Part shown: in pieces, positions 34,113 to 45,832 of the stretch | Numbering within the stretch: the stretch's first letter is position 1 | Layout of the letters: each line of letters begins with the position of its first letter | Assembly (NCBI GenBank): GCA_948474755.1 | Contig: CAOLHI010000425.1 | Coordinates: forward strand, 496,001-560,000 | Reading direction: 5' to 3' | From: Ctenosaura bakeri | Lineage: Eukaryota > Chordata > Lepidosauria > Squamata > Iguanidae | Length of the DNA stretch: 64,000 nucleotides | The notes under the pieces: generated by a model | Told to the model about the DNA's origin: nothing | Seen by the model: only the letters and a program-made list of their open reading frames with translations | Database searches by the model: none | Made by a program: the position numbers and the translations under genes

Positions 34113-34205
34113 TAGGCAATTTCCACACCAGACTGTTATAGTGCTATTATTCCACTTTCAACATCCTATGGAATCCTGGAGTTTGCAGTTTAGGGAGGGA
34201 CCTTA
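34113..34205 (+). mobile_element. Half copy of the GGCCATTTC foldback MITE
   Basis: TAGGCAATTTCCACACCAG, then TATTATTCCACTTTCAACAT and CTGGAGTTTGCAGTTTAGGG form the left arm only. Confidence 0.6.
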
Positions 34206-36623
34206 GTGACATTTTAAAAATATAATTTAGTTTAGCTAAATATAATTTAGTTAAGTTGCAGGTAGGTCTCAGAGACATGAATGTGAAAACATGCATCCCA
34301 CTGATTGTGATGAAATTAAATGCAACAAACTTTGAGTTGAGTCTTTGAGTTGGGTGAAGTTTGTTTAAGGGGAAGTCTGTAGTGACAGCATAAGATAAAG
34401 CAGATAAATGTGTTTGACAGAGTGGAAACACCAAAACAAAAAACACAATCAACAGTAGATGCAACATAACAACTGTCTAGGATGAACTGCTCTACAATTT
34501 CAGGCTATTCAGATGTGTAGCTGTACATTAGCATAATGATGTGAATTACATAGCTAATAGTAGATTAATTGAGAAGGTTTGGTCCAAACATTAATTGTAG
34601 CTAAATTCTGATTGCACACCCCATTTGTTATCTGAAAACAGATTATATCTGTTTCTGTTTTTGTTTTAATGTTTAAAAGTTGCATTGTTTCATTCAATAA
34701 TGAAATGGTTACAATGGTCTCCAAGAAGCACACAACAGGAGGTTCAACATTTGCATAACAATGTTTCATTTTCTAAATTAACAACAGCAAAAACTAAGCT
34801 TATTGAACACATCAAGTTAATCAGCTATCAAATATCCATCCGTTAAATTCTTTCATTTCTGGAACTCTTTTTGAAAGATGGAAAATGCCCATTTTGATGA
34901 TATGATTCTTTATCTGGCTTTGTCATTACATCAATATCTCCTGACATTAAAAGATGAAGCATGGCACATGAGTGAATTCTGATCATACATTGACCTTTTG
35001 GTATAATGAAAGTCATGTGTAAATCTAATCACTATACTAGCTGTATACGCTGTAATCTGGGGAAAGGTCTGGCATTTAAGATTCTCATTCTAAGGGGAGC
35101 AAAGAGCAGAAGATGAGCTATAGAATCAGACAAACTATTTTTGTAAAGTTTATTGCCATGTATTTCTTCACATCCAAAGCAACATGTTGTGTAAAGATCT
35201 CTGTGGTTTTATAGTACAGAAATCCTCCATTTGTCTTCCCCAATTGCAATCTATTCATTCTCCTTCTAACATATTCCCACAGTAACAAAAAAATTCCATA
35301 TTGCCTGGGTTCACAAATTCCGATGCATCCTTTTCCTAAAAGTTTAGTGGATATTGAACTAGTAGATTTACCTTACTTTAATAGGTTTAAGCACTACTTC
35401 CAGTGAGCATATAGTACCACATGATCCTCACTCATGAATGCATAGTCATTTGTTGGAGAGCATTCCCCAGGCCAATGCAATCAACAGCTCCCTTAACATG
35501 GATTTAATGCATCTACATTCCACTATACCCTTTCTAACTGAAGTTAAAAATCTGTGCCTCTAGTATTGTATACCACTGAAATCCATGAAAACTATTGCTA
35601 AAAATATCAGTCTTAAAGTAGCTGTTAGATTCTTTCTTGCCCTTTCCTTTTTTGGGGGACGGGATGCAATTTGAATGTAGTACAGTCACATAGAAGGCCA
35701 TTCCACATGTTTTCTGAACACTTGAACTAGTTGTTGGAGGTGCTGAGTGGTAAATGACAAGGAAACTTCAAATGAGCAAAGTTATTCCATATCATATATT
35801 GAGCCAAGTAAATTTCTCTTAAAGGCTCTCTTTAAGCTTGATCTAATCACCCAGTTCCCTGTTTGTTTCTTGTCTGTTGAAAAGTGTCTCCCATCTGAGG
35901 TATTTGTTTCAGTGTGACTTTTCTCACAGCAGTGTTTCTTGATGATATCATGAATACCCATAAAAAAATCATAGGGTCATCTAACCAATCAGTTTAAATG
36001 ACAAAGAGGGCCAATGAAGCTAAGGACACTATACGCAAAAAAGGAGGAAAAGGATGCTAATCAATACTGTAATCAAAATGTGGCAAACATCTGACCAAAT
36101 CAGCACTTTCCCATTAATTTATTCAACTTTGCTCAATATAAGAATTTTGAAACAAATAACAAAATTAGAGAGCATTGCTGTAAATCTAAATTCTTATGTG
36201 GGTTTTGCCTTCCTTTTAAGGGACTTCCTTTGAGCATGCTATGTAAATTCCTTCCATTATCTCCCATATTAAAATGCTGTTGTGATTAACAAAGAAGTTT
36301 GGAAAGGGTTGTTGATCTAACAATGCATACATCTGCTGAGAGAAAGAGGTCAGTCAGCTGACCTAAGGGGAGGCAATTCCTTTTCCTATATACCCCCTCT
36401 CAATGGAACGTTCTCCTTCTCCCTCTCTTCCTACCTTCTGTGTTACATGGATTTGCTGTAGACAGTTTTTGTCCTCTGCATCAGATATAGTGGGCATGCA
36501 GGGAGCAGATCTGGATCCTTCTGGATCTGCTGATGTCTCTTCTTCTATGAGCAGAAATGCATCATTCAGTGACTGCTGATGGCTTCTGTGTTAGTACAGC
36601 AGTGAATCTGTACTAATCTGAAT
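34206..36623. other. Intron sequence, nothing recognised
   Basis: Contains a short direct duplication (AATATAATTTAGTT type) near 34220-34255. No element or exon. Confidence 0.5.
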
Positions 36624-36731
36624 GTTAGTCCAAACTTTACAAGAGCTGTCCAAAGTGCTGAACATATTTGGGGGATATGGATATGGTTCAGTCCCTTGGA
36701 TAACTCCTTTAAAGTTTAGACTAAAACTGGG
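36624..36731. mobile_element. TAAAGGAGCT foldback MITE
   Basis: Left arm TTAGTCCAAACTTTACAAG, right arm ACTCCTTTAAAGTTTAGACT and AAAACTGG are inverted copies of each other. Same size, arms and central TTTGGGGG as the element at 40032. No coding. Confidence 0.5.
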
Positions 36732-37584
36732 AATTCATATCTCACCTACTGACATAGAAGTCACCAACCACCATTCACAGCCCTTTTTTTTATTCTTTTA
36801 TTTCACTTTTTAGAAAGTTGTGCAGATATGGGGGTTTTTTGCCAGTTTTATTCTGTTTTTATTTTGTTTAATAAATATGTCATATTTGATCCCTACTATG
36901 TTTTGCATGATTCTTTACATATGCAACATTTGATTTCTAACAGTGTTGTCAAGAGATATGAAACTGTCAAATGGTGACTGGATATGGAGTCCAATTTGGA
37001 TAGCAGTGTACACATCTAGAGCCTGTATCTGTCTACACTGTCTTCCTTCCCACCTCTATATCCCAGTTCCTGATCAATTCTCCCAGTTCCTTATGGGATA
37101 GGAACTCTGCTTTTTCTGTTTATTCTTCTCCAGTGAGCATATAATTCTACTCAAGTTTTCAACTGTATTCAGTTCAATAAATTACTACAGTCACAGACCA
37201 GCATAAACAAAGATAACAGATTTTAGCATAAAATAGATAAAATATGTGGGATAAATAAAACAAAATGAGATAGAGTACAGCACAATAAATAATTAGAATT
37301 CATTTTTGATAATAATAGTGCTAAGACTAATTATTAGTAATCCTACACATAGATCTGAGCACATTATCTAAGTCCGTATGTGAACCCCACTCCTTTGTTA
37401 AGTCAACTGTATGCATTACCTGACCATGTTTCCCCAATTTACAGCAATGTATTATGAAGTGTTTTGTACACATCTGAAATATTCACATTTCATCCACAGA
37501 CATCTATCAAGATGAGTATTCAGGAGGCTGAAAAGCCTAAACATTCATGTATAGTCCAGAAAGTGCAGAGAGACAGAGAAAGCA
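36732..37584. other. Intron sequence, nothing recognised
   Basis: AT-rich. No feature recognised. Confidence 0.5.
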
Positions 37585-39566
37585 CAGAATCATAGAGTTG
37601 GAAGAGACCCCTGGGGCCATTGAGTCCAACCCTCTGCTATGCAGAAACACCCATTAAAGCATTCCCAACAGATTGCCATCCAGCCTCTGCTTAAGAACCT
37701 CCAAAGAAGGAGACTCTACCACACTCTGAGGCGGCACATTCCACTGCCAGACAGCTCTGAGCATCAGGAAGTTCTTCCTGAGGTTCAAGTGGAATCTCCT
37801 CTCCTGCAGCTTGAATCCATTGCTCCTTGTCCTAGTCTCTGGAGCAGCAGAAAACAACCCATCTCCCTCCTCAACATGACATCCCTTCAAATATTTAAAC
37901 ATGGCTATCATGTCCCCTCTTCACCTTCTCTTCTGCAGACTAAACATCCTGAGCTCTCTAAGCCATTCCTCATAGGGCATGGCTTCCAGACCCTTCACCA
38001 TTTTGGTCACCCTCCTCTGGACTCGTTCCAGTTTGTTGATATCCTTCTTGAATTGAGGTGCCCAGAACTGGACACAATATTCCAAATGAGACCTAACCAA
38101 TGCAGAATAGAGTGGTACCATTCCTCCTTCGATCTAGACACCATACTCCTATTGATGCAACCAAGAATCGCGTTGGCTTTCTTGGCTGCCTCATGACTGC
38201 CTCATCTTGCTGAGTCATGTTCAGCTTGTGATCTACCAAGACTCCTATATCCCTTTCACATGTACTGCTATCCAGCCATGCGTCCCCCATCCTATATTTG
38301 TGCATTCCATTTTTTCTGCCTAAGTGTAGGACCTTACATTTCTCTCTTTCAAAATTCGTTTGTTAGCTTTGGCCTAGCTCTCCAATTTGTCAAGGTCATT
38401 TTGAAATTTGATCCTGTCCTCTGGGGTATTAGCAACCCCTCCCAATTTGGTGTCATCTGCAAATTTGATTTGGCCAATTTCACTCCTTCATCCAAGTTAT
38501 TGATGAAAATATTGAATAGCACTAGACCTAGGACAGTACCCTGTGGCATCCCACTAGTCACTTCTCTCCAGGATGGAAAGCAGCCATTAGTGAGCACCCT
38601 TTGGGTTCAGTCAGTCAATCAATTAGATATCCACCTAACCCTGTCCAGCACACATTTTACTAGCTTCTTTGCATGAATGTTATGGGGAACTTTGTCACAG
38701 GCCTTACTGAAATCAAGATATGCTACATCCACAGCATTCCCTTCATCTATCAAGCTTGTAACCCTATCATAAAAAGAGATAAGATTAGTCTGGCACAACT
38801 TGTTTTTGAGAAATCCATGTTGACTTTTAGTGATTACAGAATTGCTTTCTAAGTAATTATAAACTGACTGTTTAATTATCTTTTCTAGGATCTTTCCTGG
38901 TATTGATGTCAGGCTGACCAGGTGATAATTATTTGGGTCCTCTTTTTTTTTCTATCTTGAAGATGGGGATGACATTTGCCCTCCTCCAGTCTGCTGGGAC
39001 TTCTCCTGTTCTCCAAGAGTTCTCAAAGATTATTGCGAATTGTTTTGAAATGACTTCTGCCAGGTCTTTTAATATCTTTGGATGTAATTTATCCAGCCCT
39101 GGGGACTTGAATTCATCTAGTTTAGCCAAATATTCCTGTACTGCTTCTCTACCTATTCTGTGTTGCATTCCCCCCCTTCCTCACCTGCTCCCCACTCCCC
39201 AAGTTGAGTACTTCTATCCTTTTGGGAGAAAACTGAGGCAAGTAAGGTGTTGAGTAGTTTTGACTTCTCTCTTCCCCCCATTATTAATTGGCCATTTTCT
39301 CCACGCAGTGACCCTATCATCTCTTTGTTTTTCCTTTTGCTGCAGACATATCTAAAAAAGCCCTTTTTATTGTTTTTAATGTCTCTGGTAAGACTGATTT
39401 CATTTTGTGCTTTAGCTTTTCTTACCTTCTCCCTACATCTCCTGACTATTTGCTTGAATTCCTCTTTGGTGATTTCACCATTCTTCCATTTCCTGTACAT
39501 GTTTCTTTTAACACTTAGCTCAACTGAGATCTGTTGAACTTCAGACTGAAACTGGATTCCAAACAT
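37585..39566 (-). mobile_element. CR1 LINE, 5'-truncated, 2 kb
   Basis: Runs from the CR1 3' terminus (CAGAATCATAGAGTTGGAAG on the plus strand) to the linker upstream of the reverse transcriptase. Read right to left: linker FKQIVRRCREKVRKAKAQ (39566-39153), RT entry EYLAKLDEFKSPGLDKLHPK, palm region with a FADDTKLG box recoverable near 38455 in a shifted frame, MPQGTVLGLVLFNIFINNLDE (box B region), thumb [16 protein letters not shown], and the C-terminal tail. Several frameshifts separate these blocks. The endonuclease is missing. CR1 copies by target-primed reverse transcription. Confidence 0.9.
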
Positions 39567-40031
39567 CTCTATTGAATTTTATTGGTATAAGTGAAGTAAC
39601 AGTTAGTAACTAAAATTGATCCATGACAGATATCTTACCTTTCTAAGAATGACAGGACTTTGGCTAATCCAAGGAATCATCTGGTCAATAAAACTAATTT
39701 TTCTGCCATGAAATGAAGACATTAACTTTACTGGATGTAGTTCTGATCATATTTGAATAGTGTATGAATAGGGTATGAACCTTCTGAAGTTATGAATAGT
39801 GGTTGTTTTTATTTCAGATGTTTCTTATTGTACAAAATATACCAGGACAGCTTAGAGAGCCAGTACAGAAGGCAGTCTAACCTGTAGCCATGGAAAAAAG
39901 ATTTGGACTTGCTTGCACCATCATCATATTTAATGGTGTATAATAATGCACATGTACTTTTTTCTTTGAATTGAAATATAAAGACTCTTAAACATATCTG
40001 AAGGTCCAAAATTACAGTGCTGAATACACTC
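39567..40031. other. Intron sequence, nothing recognised
   Basis: No feature seen. Confidence 0.5.
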
Positions 40032-40137
40032 TGGGTTTTAGTCTGAACTCTAAAGGAGCTATCCAAGGCCATGAACCTATTTTGGGGGTAGGTTTTGGCA
40101 CAAAGCACAGCTCCTTTAAAGGCTCAGATTAAAACCA
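40032..40137. mobile_element. TAAAGGAGCT foldback MITE, best copy
   Basis: Left arm TGGGTTTTAGTCTGAACTC then TAAAGGAGCT, right arm AGCTCCTTTAAAGGCTC then AGATTAAAACCA, inverted copies about 29 bp long around a 48-bp centre. Related copies at 36624 and, as a half, 19887. Confidence 0.55.
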
Positions 40138-40774
40138 GGAGCATATCAACCCTCCACTGACATCACTGTCACAAGCTCCACTATTAGCAGTCGCTGCCAC
40201 TACTCATACTTTACTGACTTGATGCACTTGCTCTCTTTTCCCCTGCAAGAACTAAAAACAATGATCCTGGTAACAATTTTGGAAAAATGGGAACCAGTAA
40301 TTAAGACCTTTCTGAACAGGCCACAATATAGCAAGGCCATCTCCCCCTCCCCAGTTTTAGAGAACATGTGGATTATTATTCAGGAGTACCTTTCACCAAC
40401 TCACAATCTCTACTCTATTGATATACTACCAATTAAATAAGTCTCTGGAAAAAAAATAATGGTAAAATATTACCTAGCCATTCCACTCCATATGTTAAGT
40501 GCAGTCTGTGTTCAAACAATTTTAAGGAGCTTTATTTGCTAATGTGGCAATAGCTATGACCAGCCATTACTAGCTGTCCCTTTTCTTATTTTTGGAGATG
40601 CTGAAATGTTAGGCCACATTAGTATACAAGTTTTTGATCCATCATCTTGATCACTTTGTCCTTAGTTCAGTTTGAAGATCCATTAAATTAACCTATTTAA
40701 ATGAAATCCATTACTGCTAAATTAGCTATGCAGTGTAGGTTGTTAATCCTGTTACAGTGGTTTTCTTTAGTATT

Positions 40775-40870
40775 TATCCCCCAATCTTTTACCCTCCAGA
40801 TGTGCAGGGCTACACATAATCTGGAAGATTATGGGATTTGTAATCCAACACATGCACAACAGATTGGAGA
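40775..40870 (+). mobile_element. Fragment of a CTCCAGATGT-type repeat
   Basis: CCCTCCAGATGTGCAGGGCT and GATTATGGGATTTGTAATCC then CACAACAGATTGG resemble a palindromic repeat common in squamate genomes (recalled). Diverged. Confidence 0.3.
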
Positions 40871-42775
40871 AGTCTGCTATAAGTTAACAAGAACTCCAGT
40901 TTGAAATACTCCAGGACTAGTCCCCATTCCTAGGTAATAAGGTTTCTGCTGCAATATATCTACCATATTCGTTCTTTTCAAAAAGTGGGTTTTTAAGAGC
41001 ACAGTTTCTGCATTGATATCAATCTGCTATGATTTGGGGATGCTGATAATGACACTTGAGCATGCACGTTTACACTTTGCTCACTGAATACTTACTGGTT
41101 TTTGTTTTTTTTAAAAATACTTTCTCTACATCATCATCCTAGGCAGAAAAAAAGGGAAAATGGGCAGTTTTACTAAGTACATTTACTAAGGCTGTCTTTG
41201 GTAAGTAGTGATTGTTAAAGGGTGATACATACATCTTTATCACTTGTGGTGCTGTTTATACCTTTAGATTACAATCATCTTTACTGTAAGTGAACTTAAC
41301 ATGTTTCTCTCAAGACATCCAAAGTGTCCCAAACTGTAATGTTCTCAACATTTGGAAAAAACAGATTTTCAATATATACAAAGTTATTAGAGGAAACTGA
41401 TACACGAGAGAACCCTCACTAATGGTATTAAAACTCAAAAGTAAATGGAACACATCCAAAAGCAAAAGGGGGTAAAAACAGAAAGCCTGCTTTACAGAAA
41501 CAGAACTCTTTTTCTAAATTCACCTTGAAAGTATTCTTCCCATCTCTATCTCACTGTATGATGTTCCATTTATTTCTTACCTAGCAAGTAATTATAGAAC
41601 TTCTTTCCCTAATGCATACAGAAGAGGATCATTTCAACATTTTATGTAGATTGTCACAGTTTGTTCTCCTTGAGATCTTTGTTAAAAATTACTTTCCCAG
41701 AATATTCTTGCTCTCTTCCGCTGCATGCTGTCAAAGTGCTACTCTTTCTTTATTCATTCCTTCATTTTCCAGATTTTGTCCCCTGGCTGTGTCATTTGAT
41801 ATTAAACTGCTTTAGTACGAATATTGCTGAACTCTGCACTTTGAGTTTCTTGTTCTTCTATTTTCTCATTTAAGCTGAGAATGAGACACTGTTGCCAAAA
41901 AATCTCTGTGCTTAGGTTGTGAAGGCGGAGGAGAGAGGTCTATGAAATATTAGATGGAATTCAATGTGTACTGTACAGTTTAAAAATAACAGTCCTAATA
42001 CACTGTGCCAAGAAAAGCCAAATGCTACCACCTGTATAAATTACACAAAGTTAACATATCTGCTTAATTTGCTTAATTTGTTCTCTTTCTGCTAGCAACA
42101 ATAAAAACTAGTACTTGTGCATAGGACTGAAGGATCATCTCTAAAACCTGGAAAATCAGACTAACCCTTAGCAGTAGCATTTTAGATTTCATCAGTGGTG
42201 ACATGCTTTCAGCCAGTGAAATTGTGAGGCTTTATGTAACCATCATAACCAGTAGCTTGTCTTTTCATCAAGGGATTTGTCTAACCCACTTTACAGTCAT
42301 TTATACTGGTTAAAACCATTACAGCATGTGATTGTGAATTGCACAAATTACATTATCTGTCTTGAATCTCTTGTCAACCAGCTTCATTGGCTGAGCCTGA
42401 GTTCTAGTATTTGAGAAAAGAGAAAACCTTCAGTCTATCCATTTTTTCCACAGCATATATAATGTACTAATCTTTCTCGTGACATCCTCTAATCATCCCT
42501 TTTTTTTCCTAAATGAAAATATTTTTGACATTTACATGTATTCCATGACCCATTGCCACCAGGGCTAAAATACTACTTAACAGTTATCAGACTACAGATT
42601 ATACAGAAAGTAATTATTTTCATCCATATTGCAGAAAGATAGTCATGCTGTTCTGCAGTCATGTAGGAATAAAGCATAAAAGCTGAGTTTAAAACACAGT
42701 CTAATCAATCACTGGTGAAACACAGTATATTTGAAATGCACGCATGGAGAACACATAGTGTCATGTGAGACAGTC
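40871..42775. other. CNTNAP2 intron 3 next to the exon
   Basis: No transposable element, simple repeat or second exon recognised in the 1.9 kb downstream (gene sense) of the exon. It is the longest such gap beside coding sequence and would be a sensible place to look for conserved noncoding sites, which I cannot judge without an alignment. Confidence 0.45.
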
Positions 42776-42781
42776 ACTTAC
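42776..42781 (-). other. CNTNAP2: 5' splice site (donor)
   Basis: GTAAGT immediately follows the last codon TGG. It is a full consensus match to U1 snRNA pairing. Confidence 0.85.
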
Positions 42782-42975
42782 CCAAACATTTCCATCCTGA
42801 TGATATGGCTTCCAGTTTCTCCCTGTATCACTGTAAAGCATTCGGTACTGGGTTACCCAGTCAGAGCTGCTGTACCTTCCTTGGGTGGCAATAGCACTGA
42901 TTTGTTTCCTGTTCCCAAAATCCACTTGTAGCCATTGGTAGTGGTCACTGTCTGATGGACACCAGCCTCCAGCCC
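42782..42975 (-). CDS. CNTNAP2: CNTNAP2 exon (human exon 3), discoidin domain
   Basis: Coding exon of contactin-associated protein-like 2 (CASPR2), a single-pass neurexin-family adhesion protein of axons that helps cluster potassium channels beside nodes of Ranvier. The 194 bp begin with GG completing a split glycine or arginine codon and then give 64 whole codons, ending in phase 0. The product opens [20 protein letters not shown] and contains [36 protein letters not shown] and NVW. This is the first part of the extracellular F5/8 type C domain, about residues 70-134 of the human protein by memory. Two differences from the human sequence as I recall it are Ser to Cys in GGWSP and Ile to Val in DGNIW. 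CNTNAP4 and CNTNAP5 fit clearly worse. No stop or frameshift. Confidence 0.93.
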
Positions 42976-42998
42976 CTATGGATTTATAAGGAAAGAGC
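42976..42998 (-). other. CNTNAP2: 3' splice site (acceptor)
   Basis: On the minus strand, CTCTTTCCTTATAAATCCATAG precedes the exon. The AG is at 42976-42977, and the pyrimidine run CTCTTTCCTT stands about 11 bases upstream of it, so the acceptor is only moderately strong by eye. Confidence 0.75.
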
Positions 42999-43139
42999 AG
43001 TTGGTAAAGAGCCCTGGGAGACTACTTTGGTGTATGACCAGAGAAGCAAGACCACTGTATGCACAAAGATGGAAGAACTCAATAGTACCTACCAGGTAGG
43101 CATTGTTGTTGAAACTGGCTGATCCAGCAAAAATTGTCA

Positions 43140-43500
43140 AAGTATGTGGTTTGATAAGAGAAAAATCATTGCAGACGTTTCTGAAAGATTGGAAACCTTT
43201 AAAGACTTTTTGCAGAAAGAAGAAAATGATTTGTTAATATTTGGTTTGACAATTAATAAGATATGGTTATCAGAAGAAATGAACAATGTAGTTTTAGAAA
43301 GAGAGGTACAATTATATTATATGTATATAAAACGATGAAAAAGAAAGTTGGAAACCACTTTTTTTATATATATATTTCTTTTTATTTCCTGCTTTTATTT
43401 CTTCTTTTTTGACTTTCTATTTCCTTTTTCTTTTTCAAAATATCTGTAATTTTATTGTATTTTTAAAAACTCTTAATAAAATTAATAAAAATCATATCCT
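43140..43500 (+). mobile_element. Possible L1-like LINE 3' end
   Basis: A 64-codon open piece (RLETFKDFLQKEENDLL and on to a TGA) is followed by a T-rich tail and a CTTAATAAAATTAATAAAAA end. The pattern is like the last codons and 3' UTR of lizard L1s. No diagnostic box. Lies in intron 2, 165 bp from the exon. Ends uncertain. Confidence 0.35.
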
Positions 43501-43911
43501 AATGAAAGAAAAAGGATGTATAAGGAAAGAAAAATTCCAAAAAATAGAATACAGGTTTCTTAGACATTAACCAGTGTTGGGAGATCTATATCCTGATTAT
43601 ACAATAATCAGGACTGGCTTCCACCCTCATCTGTTTGATGGATTTGGAGGAGTTGTCCCAAGACATAGAAAAGGGGGTGGAAAAGTGAAGCAATTCACTT
43701 CATTGGAAGAAGTGGCCATATTATGCTAGTGAGAGGGTGTTCTTCCCTTTTAAACAATCCTATAAAACCTGAAGTGGTCAGTAGGAGAAGAGTTCTGGCT
43801 GTCACAAACCCTTCCTTCCCAGAATTCCTTTTGGGAAGATGCTAGCATGTCTCTTGTAAGCCTGAAAGCCTGTTTGGAATGAAGGACGCAGAATGAAGGA
43901 TCATGACATAG

Positions 43912-44340
43912 ACCATTTCTGCACAAGGTTGCTATAGTACAATTGTGGTGGGTTGTTTCAAGTCCAGGAACCATGCTGCCACACGTCATCACTATGCAGG
44001 TGCTCTCCTACCTCAAGCATTTCCAGACCAATGTATTCTATTTCCAGAAAAAATCTGTTAAGACCCCCCTACTTTAGCACTTCAATCCCTTCCACCATCT
44101 TAATGTGGTAGTGTTATAGCACTTGATAGCACTTCCTGTTATCACCAATTTAGCAGTGGGTAGGACGTGGGTGTGCCCAGCTTTTCCCTTCCTCAGCTAC
44201 TCCCATGGCATGGTAACTTTCTGTCACATATCTATGTTTATTTTAAATTTCTCCTTTGAGTTAAAACATTTTATTTTTCTTGAACACATTTTTAAGCATT
44301 TGAGGGCAAAAATGCAATAGTGTACTGCTGTGTCATACCA
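43912..44340 (+). mobile_element. GGCCATTTCTGCAC MITE, long form, 3'-truncated
   Basis: Starts GACCATTTCTGCACAAGG and matches the first 410 bp of the element at 10321 in the same orientation: GTATTCTATTTCCAGAAAAA, AGCACTTCAATC, CATGGCATGGTAACTTT, TATGTTTATTTTAAA and AAAATGCAATAGTGTACTG. The right terminus is lost, close to an A18 run and the L1 below. Confidence 0.65.
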
Positions 44341-44367
44341 TTCCAACATTGCTGTGTTAGTTTGGTT

Positions 44368-44386
44368 CAAAAAAAAAAAAAAAAAA
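44368..44386. repeat. Poly(A) run
   Basis: An A18 homopolymer run between the MITE and the antisense L1. It does not fit as the tail of the minus-strand L1, which would show as poly(T) on this strand. Confidence 0.8.
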
Positions 44387-44389
44387 CCC

Positions 44390-45517
44390 CAGAAAAAACA
44401 ACTTCAATGGCTTTGGTCAGTTTCTTTCTTTTTTAAAAAACATAATGCAAAATTCATGAGAAAGTTAAAAAAAATATTATTTGAACAGCCATATATATAT
44501 ATAAAACTGGACTTTAAAACAAAAAAGAAAAAAGAAGAACCAAACTTAATAGGAAATACAATACAAAAAACAACAAAACTTATAACCAAGTCATTGAAAA
44601 AAGAGAAAGAAAACAAAAGAAAAAAAAGAAAAATATCAAAGATCAAAAGAAAATTACATCTGAATTAACTAAACAGAAAACTAAAGAAAATAAAACAAAC
44701 AATACAACATTATAATATTACATTACAAGAAACATGACTTCCTATTTGAATAACTGTAGGGTGCTAACTTTATACATCTCAGATTCTGGTATATGTGAAT
44801 CTTAAATCTAATCATTACCACAAAATACAAAAAGCAACAACAACTTTACTCAATGATTAATTAATATAAATAAAAACAATGTAAGCCAGCTACATGTAAT
44901 GTAGAATGTAAGCCATCAAAGCCAGCTACCAATAGTTTTCCCCATCTGTTTTCCCAAAGGGGGAATTAGGATTTTCCATTCATTTTTTTTATAAAAAGGA
45001 TCAATTAGATTTATTATCCAACAATAATGTTAACTTATCCCTCTCTGCTAGATCATATAGTTTAAATATCCAATCATCCATTGTTGGGATGTACGGGTCC
45101 TTCCATTTTTGTGCAAAAGTTAATCTGGCGGCATAAATCATATACAGCAGAATTCTGAAATATTTGTTCCTTAACTGAGAATCTAAACTATCCAAGATAT
45201 TCAGTAAATAAATCTTTGGTAATAAAGGGAAATTCGTTTTTAATGTCTTGGTAATATGGTAATATGATTGTACCCAGAATTTTTGGCCTTTTTGCATTGC
45301 TACAAATTGTGAAAGAAATGACCCTCTCTCTTGGCATTTCCAACAGTTCATGTTATTACTATTGTTACCCATCTTTGCGATTTGAACTGGGGTTAAAACA
45401 TTTTGAAATAATTTACTCTTAAATTAAGTTTTTTGTAAATTTTTGATTTGAAATCCACAATTTTTCCCTTTGATCCAAATTTATGGGGTGTCTGATATCC
45501 TGGACGGTTTCAAAAGG
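44390..45517 (-). mobile_element. L1 LINE 3' end
   Basis: On the minus strand, a 123-codon open piece at 45372-45001 carries NNMNCWKCQERGSF, the first half of the L1 Cys-rich knuckle (the second half is changed), then QKFWVQSYYHITK and RLTFAQKWKDPYIPTMDDW, the usual L1 ORF2p C terminus. Upstream, ISNQKF and MFYRW-type parts are shifted. From 45000 to about 44390 an A/T-rich stretch is probably its 3' UTR; that end is uncertain. The 5' side is cut at 45517 where a CR1 begins. Confidence 0.7.
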
Positions 45518-45832
45518 ATCATAGAATCATAGAATCATAGAAATCTAGAGTTGGAAGAGACCACACAGGCCATCCAGTCCAACCCCCTGCCATGCAGGAA
45601 CACCCTCAAAGCACTCCCGACAGATGACCGTCAAGCCTCTGCTTAAAAACCTCCAAGGAAGGAGACTCCACTACACTCCGAGGCAGCATATTCCACTGCC
45701 GGACAGCCCTGACTGTCAGGAAGTTCTTCCTGAGGTTCAGGTGGAATCTTCTTTCCTGCAGCTTGAATCCATTGCTCCTTGTCCTGGTCTCTGGAGCAGC
45801 AGAAAACAAGCCCTCTCCTTCCTCTACATGGC
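45518..45832 (-). mobile_element. CR1, 3' piece of an interrupted copy
   Basis: Begins ATCATAGAATCATAGAATC (complement of the CR1 terminal repeat) and runs back through the C-terminal coding tail to the codons for CHVEEGEG. The upstream half of the same copy is at 46559-47845, so another CR1 landed between the FKYLKG and CHVEEG codons. Confidence 0.9.

Noticed and set aside
37639..38196. A 185-codon plus-strand open frame
   Set aside because: It is the antisense of the CR1 reverse transcriptase C terminus. Only the minus-strand reading shows LINE motifs.
44330..44668. A 112-codon Lys-rich open frame
   Set aside because: Translation of A-rich DNA, probably the antisense of an L1 3' UTR.
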